A DNA stretch of 64,000 nucleotides from Yponomeuta sedellus (GCA_934045075.1 OW203723.1:22657615-22721614), one strand, 5' to 3'; shown: positions 25,401 through 33,740, numbered from the stretch's first letter. The notes: generated by a model from the sequence alone, not told the origin. Numbers and translations are program-made.

Positions 25401-28400
25401 AGTAAGACATAAAGTTCAAAATTGAAAAACAAGATCATTCTCAGTTTGGGATGAGACAATGCGAGTTCTAGATTGTCGATAGGGAGAACCTATCGACAAA
25501 TTATATGCGTACAAACAGTTTAACACATTAACGGCCGAATACGAATACTGGTACTTAGAAGTATTTTTAGCTATTCCTTTTTTGCCTGCGGGTTGACTGG
25601 TAGAAAATGCATCTTTTTTTCATTATCTTTTGTGCAATAAAGAATTAACACTAATAGGGTAGATAGATGTACAAACCAAATAATGTGGTAGATATCATAT
25701 TTTAAAATGTTATCTCTTATTTAAAACTAGCTTTAACCCGCTGCTTCGCGGGCGTTAGAAATTATAACACGGGAAATATCATGTATTTTACGACTCAATT
25801 CAGATCTTTGTCTATCTGTACGCCATGTTTCATACGTTATACTAATTTTATTGTTGATGGTACTAATATATTTCATTTATACGCAAGAGTCTAACTTGGA
25901 GGTGAAGCACATTTTTTTCTGGTATTGCTGCATCACACAAGTGCCACCTTCCGCCTTTTTTAGTTATTATGAACTGTTCATGAAAATGTTCTAAATATAT
26001 TGTGGTCATCGTCGTTTTGAACCAATTTTGCGTTCCTATCGCTGCCATCCATTTTAATTTCGTATCCGGTTCCTTAGGAAAATTAAACGAAAACTCACTT
26101 CCAAATTGTTTTGATTCCGAGAGGGTTGTTGTACCATTGCCTCGGTTTTCTGTTTTCAAAGGGGTAAGTTTAAAATTACTTTGAGTTTCTTAGATATTTC
26201 AGTCACTGATAAACTGTTGAAGAAAAACTATATCGCGATCTAGCTGAGCTCATGTCTTGTATGTGCTCCTGTCATGTCTTGTATGAAAAGTAGTAATTTA
26301 TGCGCTCCAATGACAGTTTTCACATGCACAATGACCAGCCGGAGCTCATACAGTACTACTTTACCCGGCCCGGCGACCGGACGGCGACCGGGTGCATGTG
26401 AAAAGGCACTTAGGAAGTAGGTATAAAATAACAACAATTATTTTACCTACTTAGACGAATTGGAATTTACAATACCTAAGTACCGTTAAGTATGTATAAC
26501 TACTAAGTCATAGACAACTAATTATCGATAGATTTTTATCATGTGTGCCCCCATCCGTAATCGAGTAGAATTCAAATTTCGACAGAAATTTCTAGAGAAT
26601 GTACACTTTCTTCAATGAAAATTTAACTTTACTAACCAGTAAATAAAGGTGGTTTCACTTTCTCATTTTCGCATTGGTTTCCGTGTTCATGTCATTACAA
26701 ATTTAATTAAAAATACGTCTTAAAGATGAAATGTTACGGCATGATCGGTATATTTTGGTCCCCAACTTTTATTTTTGCTCTCTAACACAGCATAACAAGG
26801 CATTTTAATAAAGTTTTCACCATTTTTTCTTTACTAGAAGCGCACGGCAACTGAAGTCATCAAAACTGTCACCGACTACGCATAGGCAATACATTGCTAA
26901 TGTGAGGCACGCGGGCACCGCCCACTTACGACTTCTACTCTTTTTTTATGTTCTGTGGTAAACATCCAAGACCTAAGTTTTTCTGTTGTCCCTAGACGGG
27001 ATTCGAAGCCTCTTGCATGGTAGTTTAGTTTACTTAGACCTGAGATTTCCGCACTTAGCCTCATAGTTGGGCCATTGTACGTAGCAAGCGCTGAGGTACG
27101 CTAACACCTCAGACACTAAGGTTTCCTTACGATGTTTTCCTTCACCGTCAGCGAGTAGTATTGCTACTATAATTTCACAAATGTACATAACTTAGTAAAC
27201 AAAGTCATTGGTACATGCCGGGGTTCGAACCCACGACCTCCCCATTGAGAAGCCGGCGTTCTACACCGCTCCGCTACTACCGCTCTTGCATGGTAGGCAG
27301 ACGCACTACCGCTACGCCACAGAGGTCGTCGTCGTTTTAGGACAATGATTTAGCAAAAACTGCGACATTTATGGAGCTAGTAAAGCGCAAGTCATGATCA
27401 GTTGACTGCCTAGTCGGTCTAGCGGTATCACGTCCTGGCGCACCATATCCTGAGCTATTCCAGTCGACCGATTTGACAGATTAGTATGGAATTTGACAGA
27501 CGATTGGAATCGCTCTGGTGCCCATAATTAGGCCCCTGATTACCATGCCAAAGGTCGTGGGTTCGATTTAAACACAGTCTCTATCTGGGTGTATTTCCAT
27601 GTTTTTGATGTCCTTGCCTTGTAGCGTTCGGTAGCAACATGTCCAAGTGTTGGATTATAAAAACGTTTCTGTGGCAATAAAATAAAATATTTTGGTAACC
27701 TATTTAGAGGCTAAAAATTCCACCCATGCCGGGATTGGAACCCACGACCTCTGGCTATCCGTGCCAGTGCTCTTTCCAACTGAGCGAATGGGCGACTCAC
27801 CGGCATCAGTGAAATTTCGAACCTCTTTACAATATTCTCTGTATTACGTACAGAGTTTAATAGGTTTTTTAAATTGTCCTTAGCACGGGTTAGTGCATTA
27901 AAAAGAACATAAATATTTTGGTTGTCTTTTAAGCAAAAACCCGTAGAACATTTTTAAAAACCTATTGTTCCTTAGCACGGGTTAGTGCATTAAAAATAAA
28001 TATAGTGTAACCGTAGAACATTGCTGTGAAACTAACACTAATAGACGTGTTAGATAATGTCTGTTGTGTGCCATAAAGGGTTATTTATCTACCTATACAA
28101 TTGAAGTGAGAGTCATTTGAGTAGCTAGGTGTCTCACAGAAGATACGCGGTTCTATTTTAACAGGCTTGTTGGCGATTAAAAGCACTTCTGACAACCTAC
28201 GCATACCGCCTAAGGAGGTCACTGCGTAGGCGCAGATTCTTTTCTTATACATTTTCAATTCACAAGAAGCCATGGCTTAGCAGGGCAACGTGTAATTAAA
28301 ATTACGCGAAATCTAAAAACGGTTTCTTCAATATCGATAATTAACGCTCTTTCAAAGAGCAAAATAACAATATTTTTTTTCATGCTATTTCGATTAGACT

Positions 28401-31400
28401 GCGCCAATTGATTTACATGAAAAGTAATGGTCATTATAAGATTATATTGGTTGTTTCGTTACTAATAATGAAGGTTCGTTGAAATATAACATGTTTAGGT
28501 ATCTTTCATTTTTTTGATTGCAAAGTTGCACGTGATTTTCGGGAATTTTTCTGTCGATTGACGCCCTTTAGCATTACTCATAGTATAGTGTTTAACTGTC
28601 CTGGCTGATTGATTCGCCATGCTCACAAAAACTAGATCCGTTACATTTAGAACTAGACCATACTTAGCAAAGAACTAGGAAAAATATATTAAGAAACAAA
28701 GCCGCCAGAACTTATAGTACTGGGTTTTTGTTTCTTGTTTGCTATCAAAAATATTCTTATCTTATCTTCATCTAACGGGGGTAAAATTCTTGCCATTATT
28801 CACCGACTGAGCTATACTTTACAAGCAGACATGTCGTTGACAGGGGCAATGCTCTCCTACGCACTTACGATAAATGTAAAGAACATTGTATCGACACTTT
28901 CATGAAACAATTACAGTGAACTACCTATTTCAAGTTTTAATCTTTCCTATTCCTATTCCCTAAATCTACCTTTTCACTACTTAGAGACGAACTTTCTGGA
29001 TTCTTGAGAGTGCCTCTGTGCTTCTTGAAGCCGTCTACTATATTAATAAAAATAATTGTGCCTAAAAACGGAATGATGGATTGAGTGTGGCGTAGCGAGG
29101 TCACAAATGAGATAAGAAACATGTCAACGCCCTTTGAACATCTGCTACCATATAATTTAATAATGATACAAGACTACCAATTAACCAAGGTGCAAGCTTA
29201 TGATTAGTGTAATTAATACTATATAGTCTACCCCTCTAGTATGCATTTTAATTGGAAAATACTAAGTATGACTTGTTTAGGCTTGCTTAAAGCAGTGAGA
29301 CATCATCTTTAGTCACATTTTCTATAGCAACTAGTGATGGTATCTTACAGTCTTATTTATATAAGCACAATTTCCCGAATCGCTCGTAGCACTGGCTGCC
29401 TGAGTGATCTTGAACGATCACGAAGGTTAAGCAATATAGGGCGCGTTAAGTGCATGGATGGGTGACCGTCTAGTGGCATTTTTTCGAGCGGCTGCGTGCT
29501 TCGCAAGGCACGTTAAGGAGGATTGGTGGAGGCTTGCAAGTTAAGTCTTGCTAGCCTCCACCAATCCAGACTTGGCTCGGGAAGAGATCCGTGTCCCTCG
29601 GAGCGGACATAATGGGTTGATGATGATGATGAATTCCATCCATTCCAGTTTGTCAAACATCCTGACAAACATCCTGACAGTTGCCAGTCAGTATATCTAT
29701 GAAAATATTATGTATATCAGGAAAAATATTAGCAACTTTAAAACTGCAGGTAGCCTACATAATGTAAATACTAGAAATAAACATAAACTTTTGATCCCAA
29801 GATTTAGGCTGGCAAAAGTTAATACATCCTTCATGGGGCATTGTATACGCTTCTACAATAAAATCCCTGAAGATATATTAAGTTTGACTGAAGCGCGGTT
29901 CAAAAAATGTGTAAAGTACACTTTGTGCCAAAAGAGCTACTATAATATTAAGGATTATTTAGATGACAATGATGTCTGGAATTCAAGCATGTAAAATTCA
30001 CGAGTTTTGTAGTATCTGTGTAAATTCTGTTAATTAAGGAATTTGAAAAGACTAAGTTTGGAGTTTTTTTGTCCATTTTTTCTCCAAAATGATCCAGATT
30101 TTGAAATGGACACCTAGTTTAACTTGTAACGTTCATTAAGCCGCAGTATCTGCGCTACTTTGAATAAAACCTTTTCATTTCATTTCATTTCATTAAATCA
30201 CTCCTGAGAGGCAGATTAATTAATCAATGATTACGTTATTTACGTGTAGAATCGGCACCACAAACTGTTTTAATCAAATAAACTCCACGTTTATAGATCG
30301 TACAAGGTTTCTTTATAGAGTTGGAGCGGCCTCCTCGACTAGCAACTGCTTGGGCATAGCCTTTCTCACGGAGAGTATGGGCTTAAGAAGGCTTAAGAAG
30401 AATAACTAGTTTTATATTACGTTTTTTCAAGTAGTAAACATCAAAAATTTTAATATCTCTAATAGCAATTTTTAGACCATACAGTCTAGAACGTAGTATC
30501 AACAACCTAGGACTTTAATCGATTTCCGCTAAAAACTGCCGCTTTTTGGCGGAAATCGATTAAAGTCCTAGGTTGTCATTTTAGGTTCTAGACTGTACAT
30601 TCCAAAAATAGTAGTCATGGTTAAGATTTATGATTTTTATTTCATTGGTGGTGCGAGTTAGCACCTCAAAGTGCCAAAGTACCACGCGTGACGACCGGGA
30701 ATTAGCAATTCCAAGTGCTGAGGTATGTGAACACCTCAGACGCTCAGGATCACTCACAATGTTTTCCTTTTCGATTAGAGAGTGGTATTACTACTACAAC
30801 TTCACAAATATGTAGTTTAGAGTACTCTTTACATAAAATATATATTATGTCACAGTCAAAACTCTTACGTTACGTTATCAACCCTTGTATGTCGCCACTG
30901 CTGGGGCACGGGTCTCATCCTGCATCGCAGGAAGGTTAGGCCATACTCCACCAAGGGGGCCAAGTCCGAGCTGGTTGGTCAAAACTCTTAAACGGTCAAA
31001 ACTAGTTTTGACGGCTAAACTCAGTCAAAATTACTTTTGTCCAAAGCTTACCTTTGAAATACCAAATGGTAAAAACACCTAATATGATGCAATCTGCGAC
31101 AACAAAAATATAGGTGCGACGAAGCGCATAGCGGAGCGCGAAGGAGCGTGTTAGGTTGAACATGTAAGACCGAAAACCAACGCGACATTGTTGGATACAT
31201 ATAAGAATTTTACTGAATTTTTCTGCAGTCAAAACTAGTTTAGACCGTTTAAGAGTTTTTAACTGTAACATAATTATACATCTCTGTGGCAAGAGCTTCG
31301 GCATCTGCATCTACGTAATGAGATGATTTATACAGCGTCCAGTGGTATCTTCACTCACACTAGATGAATGGACCACTCAGATGCTGGAGTGCATGGGACA

Positions 31401-33201
31401 TGGTTTTTTTTTATATGGTGTATGCTTGCCTTGCACCTATACCAACCTGACAGCTTAGTCGGCCTAGCCCACAGGAATGATTAGTCAATATGTGCGGAGC
31501 CAACCAAGCCGCGGGTTTCCTCACAATGCTCCCCTTCACGGTTAGTGTGTGGTTTTGGGACTACAAACGGAGTCTGGATTGTAAAGTCATTGGCACAGGC
31601 CCACACTAGGGATTGAACCTGGGCCTTCCATCATTCTACCCACTGAGCTACCACTGCAAGAGCAGAGACTTCGTTATTAGACTGAAAAGGTCAAAGACAT
31701 AATGTCTCTGTAAATGATATCACACCGTCAAAAATATAATTTACTATGAAATCGATCTGATCATGTGAGAATTTCCAACAATAGATTTCACAATCTTTGG
31801 CTCCCCATCGCTGTCACCGTATCTTGAGCGAAACAACTTCTCTTGCAAATGTTTGAGTCGTAGTTTTGCCCGATCCAGCTTTGTTCTTTGCGTTTGGATC
31901 ACTGTCACTTTTTTCCAAGGTATTGAGTGGCCCAAGAATTGGTTCTTTGCGTTGTGCTAATTATTAATTAAATAGGTTTAGTCAAACTTGTTACCTGTAA
32001 CACTGGGTTGTATGAGAAACCAATTAACTATTATTGTTCTAGCATTAACACAGGAATGGCTGGCACTATTTAAATGTTTGTACAATATTTAAATACCTTA
32101 ATTCAAGAAACCACAGCATTCATTGTTGTAGACAAATTTAACAGCCTGGTTAGGTAAATTACATTAAAATACAGTCTAGATGAGTCAAGTGACGACACAG
32201 CCAATCAAATCTGATACAAATGTCTTTAAAGGGTAAAACACACTTTGTTGCAGACAAATTTACCAACCTGGTTAGGAAGTACAGAGGGCACATTGAAAAT
32301 ACAGTCTAGATGAGTCAAGTGATGACTCAGGCAATCTAATCTAATACATCTTTGAAGGGAAAACTGAGGTAATGAGAACAAATGCTCAAGTGATCTGTGG
32401 TTTTTAGTGCCTAGTAACAAACCTTTAAAGCTTAGTAGGGAACCTTTTACTGCCTTTCCCTTTAGGGCCCTTGTTCTTAGGCTCTAACTTTTTATCGGTT
32501 CTTCGGTTTATCATGGGTTTTTTAGTACTTTTTAGAGATTTTACCTTGTCACTTGTGGAGCCACCGGATTTGCCTCGAAGGGCTTCGTACACCTTGTCCT
32601 TGGCTGCCTTTAGTGCTGCCTCAACAAACGCCTCGGCCGTTCTCTGTCCCTGGTAGGGTGTGTGCTTGCTGCCAGTGAAGATCTTGATGGTGGGGAAGCC
32701 CGTGACGCCGTATTTGGACGCTAGGGCTTTGTGTTTGTCCGCATCCACGGCACCCATTTTCACTACATTCTGTAAAGAGCAGACAGATAAAGTTGATTGT
32801 TAACAGTAAAAATAAATAAAATGTTATATTATATTGGTTTGCGGGTTTATCAAGTACTATTATAATGAATACCTTTAGAGCTTTAGCAGCTTTCGTGTAC
32901 TCCGGAACTAGGTTCTTACAGTGGCCGCACCATGGGGCGTAAAATTCTACTATCCAAATCCTGTCGGTATTTGTGACTAAGTTATCGAAATTACTAGGAT
33001 TTAGATCAATGACTTCAGAAGACGCGTCGTAGAGAGCGTAGGTGCTTCCTACGCACAGTAAAATACCTGCAAATAAAGTATTATGAGTGAAGAATGAAAG
33101 CCGACTACTAATTACTAATGGACTAACGAAGCGTAAATGTTAGCGTTACGGCGGATTGAATGTTTCGAAAACTTACTAAGGTACAACATCGGGAACGCCA
33201 T
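13267..33201 (-). CDS. PDIA6: Protein disulfide-isomerase A6 (P5), complete, eight coding exons
   Basis: PDIA6 is an ER-lumen thiol-disulfide oxidoreductase and chaperone, and in vertebrates also a modulator of unfolded-protein-response sensors. Coding exons on the minus strand are 33201-33177, 33066-32873, 32769-32545, 21811-21659, 19876-19667, 16603-16449, 14440-14282 and 13423-13267. All have GT-AG borders and matching phases, and they total 1278 bases for 425 residues (human P5 has 440). The protein has a signal peptide (about 1-19). Two thioredoxin domains each contain APWCGHCK; the active-site cysteines are at 55/58 and 179/182. A redox-inactive b-like domain with [15 protein letters not shown] follows, then an acidic tail ([16 protein letters not shown]) ending in the KDEL retrieval signal. 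Intron 3 spans 10.7 kb and is filled with repeats. A decayed copy of the second active-site exon lies at 21564-21647. Exon 3 can also be read through to a stop at 32425. Confidence 0.95.
13572..13894 (-). mobile_element. 5S-like SINE in PDIA6 intron 7
   Basis: Full family member flanked by a perfect 12-bp target duplication, TCATTTTGGAGA, at 13560-13571 and 13895-13906. Long chance reading frames cross it on both strands. Confidence 0.9.
14282..14440 (-). CDS. PDIA6: PDIA6 exon 7: end of the b-like domain
   Basis: Bordered by CTTCCCCAG and CTTAG|GTAAGT. It encodes [16 protein letters not shown], the conserved [15 protein letters not shown] and the [13 protein letters not shown] segment. Confidence 0.95.
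14729..15253. mobile_element. Interspersed repeat, ACCGGCCAAGTGCGAGTC ... GGAACCCTAAAAA
   Basis: A complete copy of a repeat common in moths and butterflies. It starts AAAACCGGCCAAGTGCGAGT, contains GGGTTCCGTAC near the start and TACGGAACCCTAAAAA at the end (an imperfect terminal inversion), and has a GACG(GACG)n tract at about 15173-15197. Partial copies lie at about 22640-22710 and at the right edge (63087-63132, 63745-63775). I do not assign a superfamily. Confidence 0.75.
15283..15425 (+). mobile_element. SINE fragment (GCTGAGGT / GTTTTCCTTCAC family)
   Basis: Reverse of the order seen at 6055-6318: CACTCGCTAACTGTGAAGG, then ACCTCAGCGCTTGAAATTGC and a GGGCACGCGTG end. The tRNA-like head is missing. 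Confidence 0.65.
15700..16010. mobile_element. Two adjacent palindromic MITEs
   Basis: Copies at about 15700-15845 and 15866-16010. Each starts with GAATTGAGAATTTCGCTAAG (or near it) and ends in an inverted TTACTTAGTGAAAT...TCAATTCAG-type arm followed by AACC(G/T)GCCCTAAG. Further copies are at 17549-17695 and 57890-58030, with a fragment at 56325-56395. Confidence 0.75.
16449..16603 (-). CDS. PDIA6: PDIA6 exon 6: b-like domain
   Basis: Starts after TCGACAG in phase 0 and ends ATGTGGGG|GTGAGT. It encodes [26 protein letters not shown] and KYKNKMWG, the fold typical of P5's third domain. Confidence 0.95.
16905..17160 (-). mobile_element. Two LINE-tail type repeats
   Basis: On the reverse strand, GATCGTGGCAGGTGGCAGTC, CTCTGCCTACCCCTCTGGG and CAGACGTGAGGTTATG, then GTATG repeats. 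A second, more decayed copy follows at 17043-17160. Same family as 20230-20360 and 39290-39402. Confidence 0.65.
17440..17488. repeat. Perfect 20-bp hairpin in PDIA6 intron
   Basis: GATCTGTTCACTAATTCGGC at 17440-17459 pairs perfectly with 17469-17488 across a 9-base loop. Confidence 0.9.
17549..17695. mobile_element. Palindromic MITE
   Basis: Same family as 15700-16010. The arms GAATTGAGAATTTCGCTAAG and TTAGTGAAATTTCTAATTCAG face each other. Confidence 0.75.
18445..18738. mobile_element. Harbinger-like MITE with nested retroelement tail
   Basis: Terminal arms TTAGACGGAGTTTGCACGTTC and GCGTGTAAACTCCGTCTTA are inverted, with TTA on both outer sides, the PIF/Harbinger target size. The body matches 6658-6862 in reverse. 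It is interrupted at 18470-18545 by a short copy of the CAGCAGTGGACTAG family, flanked by the 11-bp duplication ACGTTCAGTTT (18459-18469 and 18546-18556). Confidence 0.8.
19068..19285 (-). mobile_element. Non-LTR-type repeat (CAGCAGTGGACTAG family)
   Basis: Begins on the plus strand with a CGTCGTCGCCGTCGTCGG tract, then CTAGTCCACTGCTGGACA and TACTGCAGGGGGCGCTGCTG, and ends GGTGCTATTCTCTAGG. It lies in intron 5 to 6 of PDIA6, near a C run at about 19361-19373. Confidence 0.75.
19667..19876 (-). CDS. PDIA6: PDIA6 exon 5: second half of thioredoxin domain 2
   Basis: Phase-0 exon of 70 codons between TATCTCCAG and GTGCAG|GTATTC. It encodes [18 protein letters not shown], the cis-proline segment [11 protein letters not shown] and the [13 protein letters not shown] helix. 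The usual bases after the donor are weak (GTATTC). Confidence 0.95.
20230..20360 (+). mobile_element. LINE-tail type repeat
   Basis: Contains TGATGAAGCGAAGTTGATCG, GATCGTGGCAAGTGGCAGTC and ACAGGCGTGAGGTTA, as at 39290-39402. Confidence 0.6.
20596..20808 (+). mobile_element. tRNA-derived SINE (GGGTTCGATCCCCGACCGG family)
   Basis: The head GAAGGTCTCGGGTTCGATCC is a T-arm and B box. The body runs through AACACAAGTCATTTAGTTG and TAGGGCTAACAAGATCT to an AT-rich TATTTATTTATTT end. A reverse copy lies at 37157-37408. The tail of another SINE family (CATACAGGCACATACTTCTG) abuts it at 20809-20872. Confidence 0.75.
21564..21647 (-). pseudogene. Decayed tandem copy of PDIA6 active-site exon
   Basis: The minus strand reads [19 protein letters not shown] in one frame, ending at a stop at 21564. 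This aligns with [19 protein letters not shown] of the true exon only 12 bases upstream in transcription order. The active site has lost one codon and become CCHC. There is no plausible donor after it, and the gap to the true exon's donor is too short for an intron, so it should not be used. Confidence 0.85.
21659..21811 (-). CDS. PDIA6: PDIA6 exon 4: second CGHC active site
   Basis: Phase-0 exon of 51 codons between TTGCCCGCAG and GGAAAG|GTGAGT. It encodes [15 protein letters not shown] and [14 protein letters not shown], with catalytic cysteines at residues 179 and 182. Confidence 0.95.
22372..22550 (+). mobile_element. Interspersed repeat (GCTGACCCAGCGAACTTCGTAC)
   Basis: Starts TGGCTGACCCAGCGAACTTC and ends CAGCGATTCATTTTTATATT. 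Two more copies lie in tandem at 46472-46640 and 46650-46835. Confidence 0.7.
22898..23010 (-). mobile_element. tRNA-type SINE, deleted copy
   Basis: GAGGCTAAAAATTCCACCCA and CCGGGACTCGAACCCG are followed directly by the family's tail (CCTTAGCACGGG). The D-arm and anticodon part are missing. Confidence 0.7.
23506..23570. repeat. AT-rich hairpin
   Basis: TATTCACTGATAGATAAT (23506-23523) is the exact complement of 23553-23570. The 29-bp centre is itself largely self-complementary. Confidence 0.85.
23760..23830. repeat. Perfect 25-bp hairpin, 71 bases overall
   Basis: Bases 23760-23784 (TTGGAGCAGGTGCACCATGG and on) pair perfectly with 23806-23830 across a 21-base loop. It stands out by its mixed composition in an AT-rich region. 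Confidence 0.95.
24085..24420 (+). mobile_element. Two decayed SINE copies (related to the satellite SINE)
   Basis: The copies at about 24085-24190 and 24230-24420 share GGTATCCTAGTTTGGGACC or GGGTATCGTAGTTTGGGGA, then a GACAAGTGATTGTGTT tail. The second also keeps a B-box-like GGTTCGATACC. Confidence 0.6.
25003..25112 (-). mobile_element. SINE fragment (satellite-SINE family)
   Basis: Reverse copy of the body found at 290-420: ACATACAGGCACATACATTG, CCCTGTGTCGTGGGAACCAG and CATCACAAACATGTAAACATC. Confidence 0.75.
25863..26159 (-). pseudogene. Decayed THAP-type zinc-finger domain
   Basis: The minus strand reads [20 protein letters not shown], then [20 protein letters not shown]. This follows the THAP pattern (FP-P, KKW--AI-R, then C--HF). 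The zinc-binding CxxH has become YLEH, and the N-terminal CxxC is absent from the frame. THAP domains occur in P-element-like transposases and in host regulators; this piece lies alone in PDIA6 intron 3. I read it as a dead fragment. A rapidly evolving exon is possible but less likely. Confidence 0.5.
26938..27330 (-). mobile_element. SINE split by a second SINE
   Basis: The outer SINE (satellite-SINE family, reverse strand) has its body at about 26945-27023 and its head at 27297-27330 (GACGCACTACCGCTACGCCA). Bases 27024-27282 are a full copy of the GCTGAGGT SINE. The 14-bp duplication CTCTTGCATGGTAG lies at 27010-27023 and 27283-27296. Confidence 0.9.
27697..28010 (-). mobile_element. tRNA-type SINE with extra tail fragment
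   Basis: Reverse-strand copy with GAGGCTAAAAATTCCACCCA, CCGGGATTGGAACCCACGAC, an intact D-arm word and the CTTTACAATATTCTCTGTAT flank. A second tail piece (CCTTAGCACGGGTTAGTGC) repeats at about 27968-27990. Confidence 0.8.
29385..29632 (+). mobile_element. 5S-like SINE, copy closest to 5S rRNA
   Basis: Contains GATCACGAAGGTTAAGCAAT and GGATGGGTGACCG, which match the 5S rRNA internal control region (A box and C box). The usual body is shortened, and the tail ends in a GATGATGATGATGA tract. It abuts the LINE fragment at 29640. Confidence 0.75.
29635..30195 (+). mobile_element. LINE 3' end: reverse transcriptase C-terminus and 3' UTR
   Basis: The open frame to 29994 ends in a pattern typical of the last part of CR1/Jockey-like non-LTR polyproteins: [41 protein letters not shown] and [10 protein letters not shown]. 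The 3' UTR follows, with AATAAAACC and a CATTT repeat tail near 30175-30195. The element is heavily 5'-truncated. No reverse transcriptase catalytic motif is present. Confidence 0.75.
30482..30595. mobile_element. 114-bp Tc1/mariner-like MITE, long hairpin
   Basis: Bounded by TA on both sides, with inverted ends CAGTCTAGAAC. Inside, a perfect 28-bp stem (30502-30529 with 30549-30576) leaves a loop of 19 bases. The CAGTCTA terminus matches the larger MITE at 58401-58662. Confidence 0.8.
30640..30830 (-). mobile_element. SINE fragment (GCTGAGGT / GTTTTCCTTCAC family)
   Basis: Contains AGCAATTCCAAGTGCTGAGG, ACAATGTTTTCCTTTTCG and GAGAGTGGTATTACTACTAC. The head is missing. Confidence 0.7.
30842..31277. 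mobile_element. MITE with nested 5S-like SINE
   Basis: The ends TTATGTCACAGTCAAAACTC and GAGTTTTTAACTGTAACATAA are inverted, and the inversion continues inward through AACGGTCAAAACTAG. A 5'-truncated 5S-like SINE (30868-30977, reverse strand) sits in the left arm between the 13-bp duplication GTCAAAACTCTTA (30855-30867 and 30978-30990). Confidence 0.85.
31420..31665 (-). mobile_element. SINE copy with tRNA-like head
   Basis: Shares CAATGCTCCCCTTCACGGTTAG, GAGTC and GTCATTGGCACAGGCCCACA-type sequence with 6055-6318. The head ends in TGAGCTACCACTGC. Confidence 0.7.
32118..32361. repeat. Diverged tandem duplication of about 122 bp
   Basis: GTAGACAAATTTAACAGCC ... GTCTAGATGAGTCAAGTGAC is followed by a second copy with GCAGACAAATTTACCAACC ... 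GTCTAGATGAGTCAAGTGAT. It lies in PDIA6 intron 3, just past exon 3. Confidence 0.8.
32545..32769 (-). CDS. PDIA6: PDIA6 exon 3: rest of thioredoxin domain 1 and linker
   Basis: Phase-0 exon of 75 codons between CTTTACAG and GACAAG|GTAAAA. It encodes [20 protein letters not shown], the cis-proline segment GFPTIKIF, and a Ser/Gly linker ([10 protein letters not shown]). The reading frame stays open past the donor for 39 codons. Confidence 0.95.
32873..33066 (-). CDS. PDIA6: PDIA6 exon 2: first CGHC active site
   Basis: Bordered by TATTTGCAG and CTAAAG|GTATTC. It encodes the end of the signal peptide, [17 protein letters not shown] and [17 protein letters not shown], with catalytic cysteines at residues 55 and 58. 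Confidence 0.95.
33177..33201 (-). CDS. PDIA6: PDIA6 exon 1: start codon and signal peptide
   Basis: 25 coding bases, MAFPMLYL plus one base, ending CTTA|GTAAGT. The phase matches exon 2 exactly. The start context is CACAATGG. Confidence 0.9.
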
Positions 33202-33506
33202 TGTGACTGTTACACGCTATTTTAACTTAGAAAAACAAGGAAACCGGCTCTGATGAGACCGCACTGTTTGAACCACAGCCACAGACTATGTTGAAACAAA
33301 CACGTCAGTGCAGTGTTGCCAGACGTTTTGAATGAACGATCGTACGATGGGTAAATAAAAAGTCGTATTCCCTAAGAAGGCTGCTAAAAAAAATTGTAGG
33401 TTTACAAAATCTTTGTTTTATTACCTACTTTGTTTTACTACAATCAATTAAACACACAATTTTTACGTTTTTATATATCCCCGTAAAGGGTTTTACTGTT
33501 CATATT

Positions 33507-33740
33507 ATACTATTTTTATTTTTAATGCACTAACCCGTGCTAAGGACAATTTTAAAAACCTATTTAGAGGCTAAAAATTCCACCCATGCCGGGATTCGAA
33601 CCCGCAACCTCTGGCTATCCGTGCCAGCGCTAATTCCAACTGAGCTAATGGGCGACTCTTGGACTCTTGGGCTCAGTTGCAGTTAGGTTTTAACATCAGA
33701 AGGATATCGCTGTACCCACATGATTATACTATTTTTATTT
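33507..33740 (-). mobile_element. tRNA-type SINE
   Basis: Reverse copy with its tail at left (TTTTTAATGCACTAACCCGT), GAGGCTAAAAATTCCACCCA, GGGATTCGAACCCGCAACCT and a D-arm (CCAACTGAGCTAATGGGCG) at right. Confidence 0.85.

Noticed and set aside
28085..28273. Minus-strand 62-codon ATG frame
   Set aside because: Good start context, but there is no recognised motif, no splice sites and no neighbours that fit. Such short frames are expected by chance.
31744..31935. Minus-strand 63-codon frame with a coiled-coil-like basic stretch
   Set aside because: It lies inside a PDIA6 intron with no splice context or recognised family. I could not support it as an exon.
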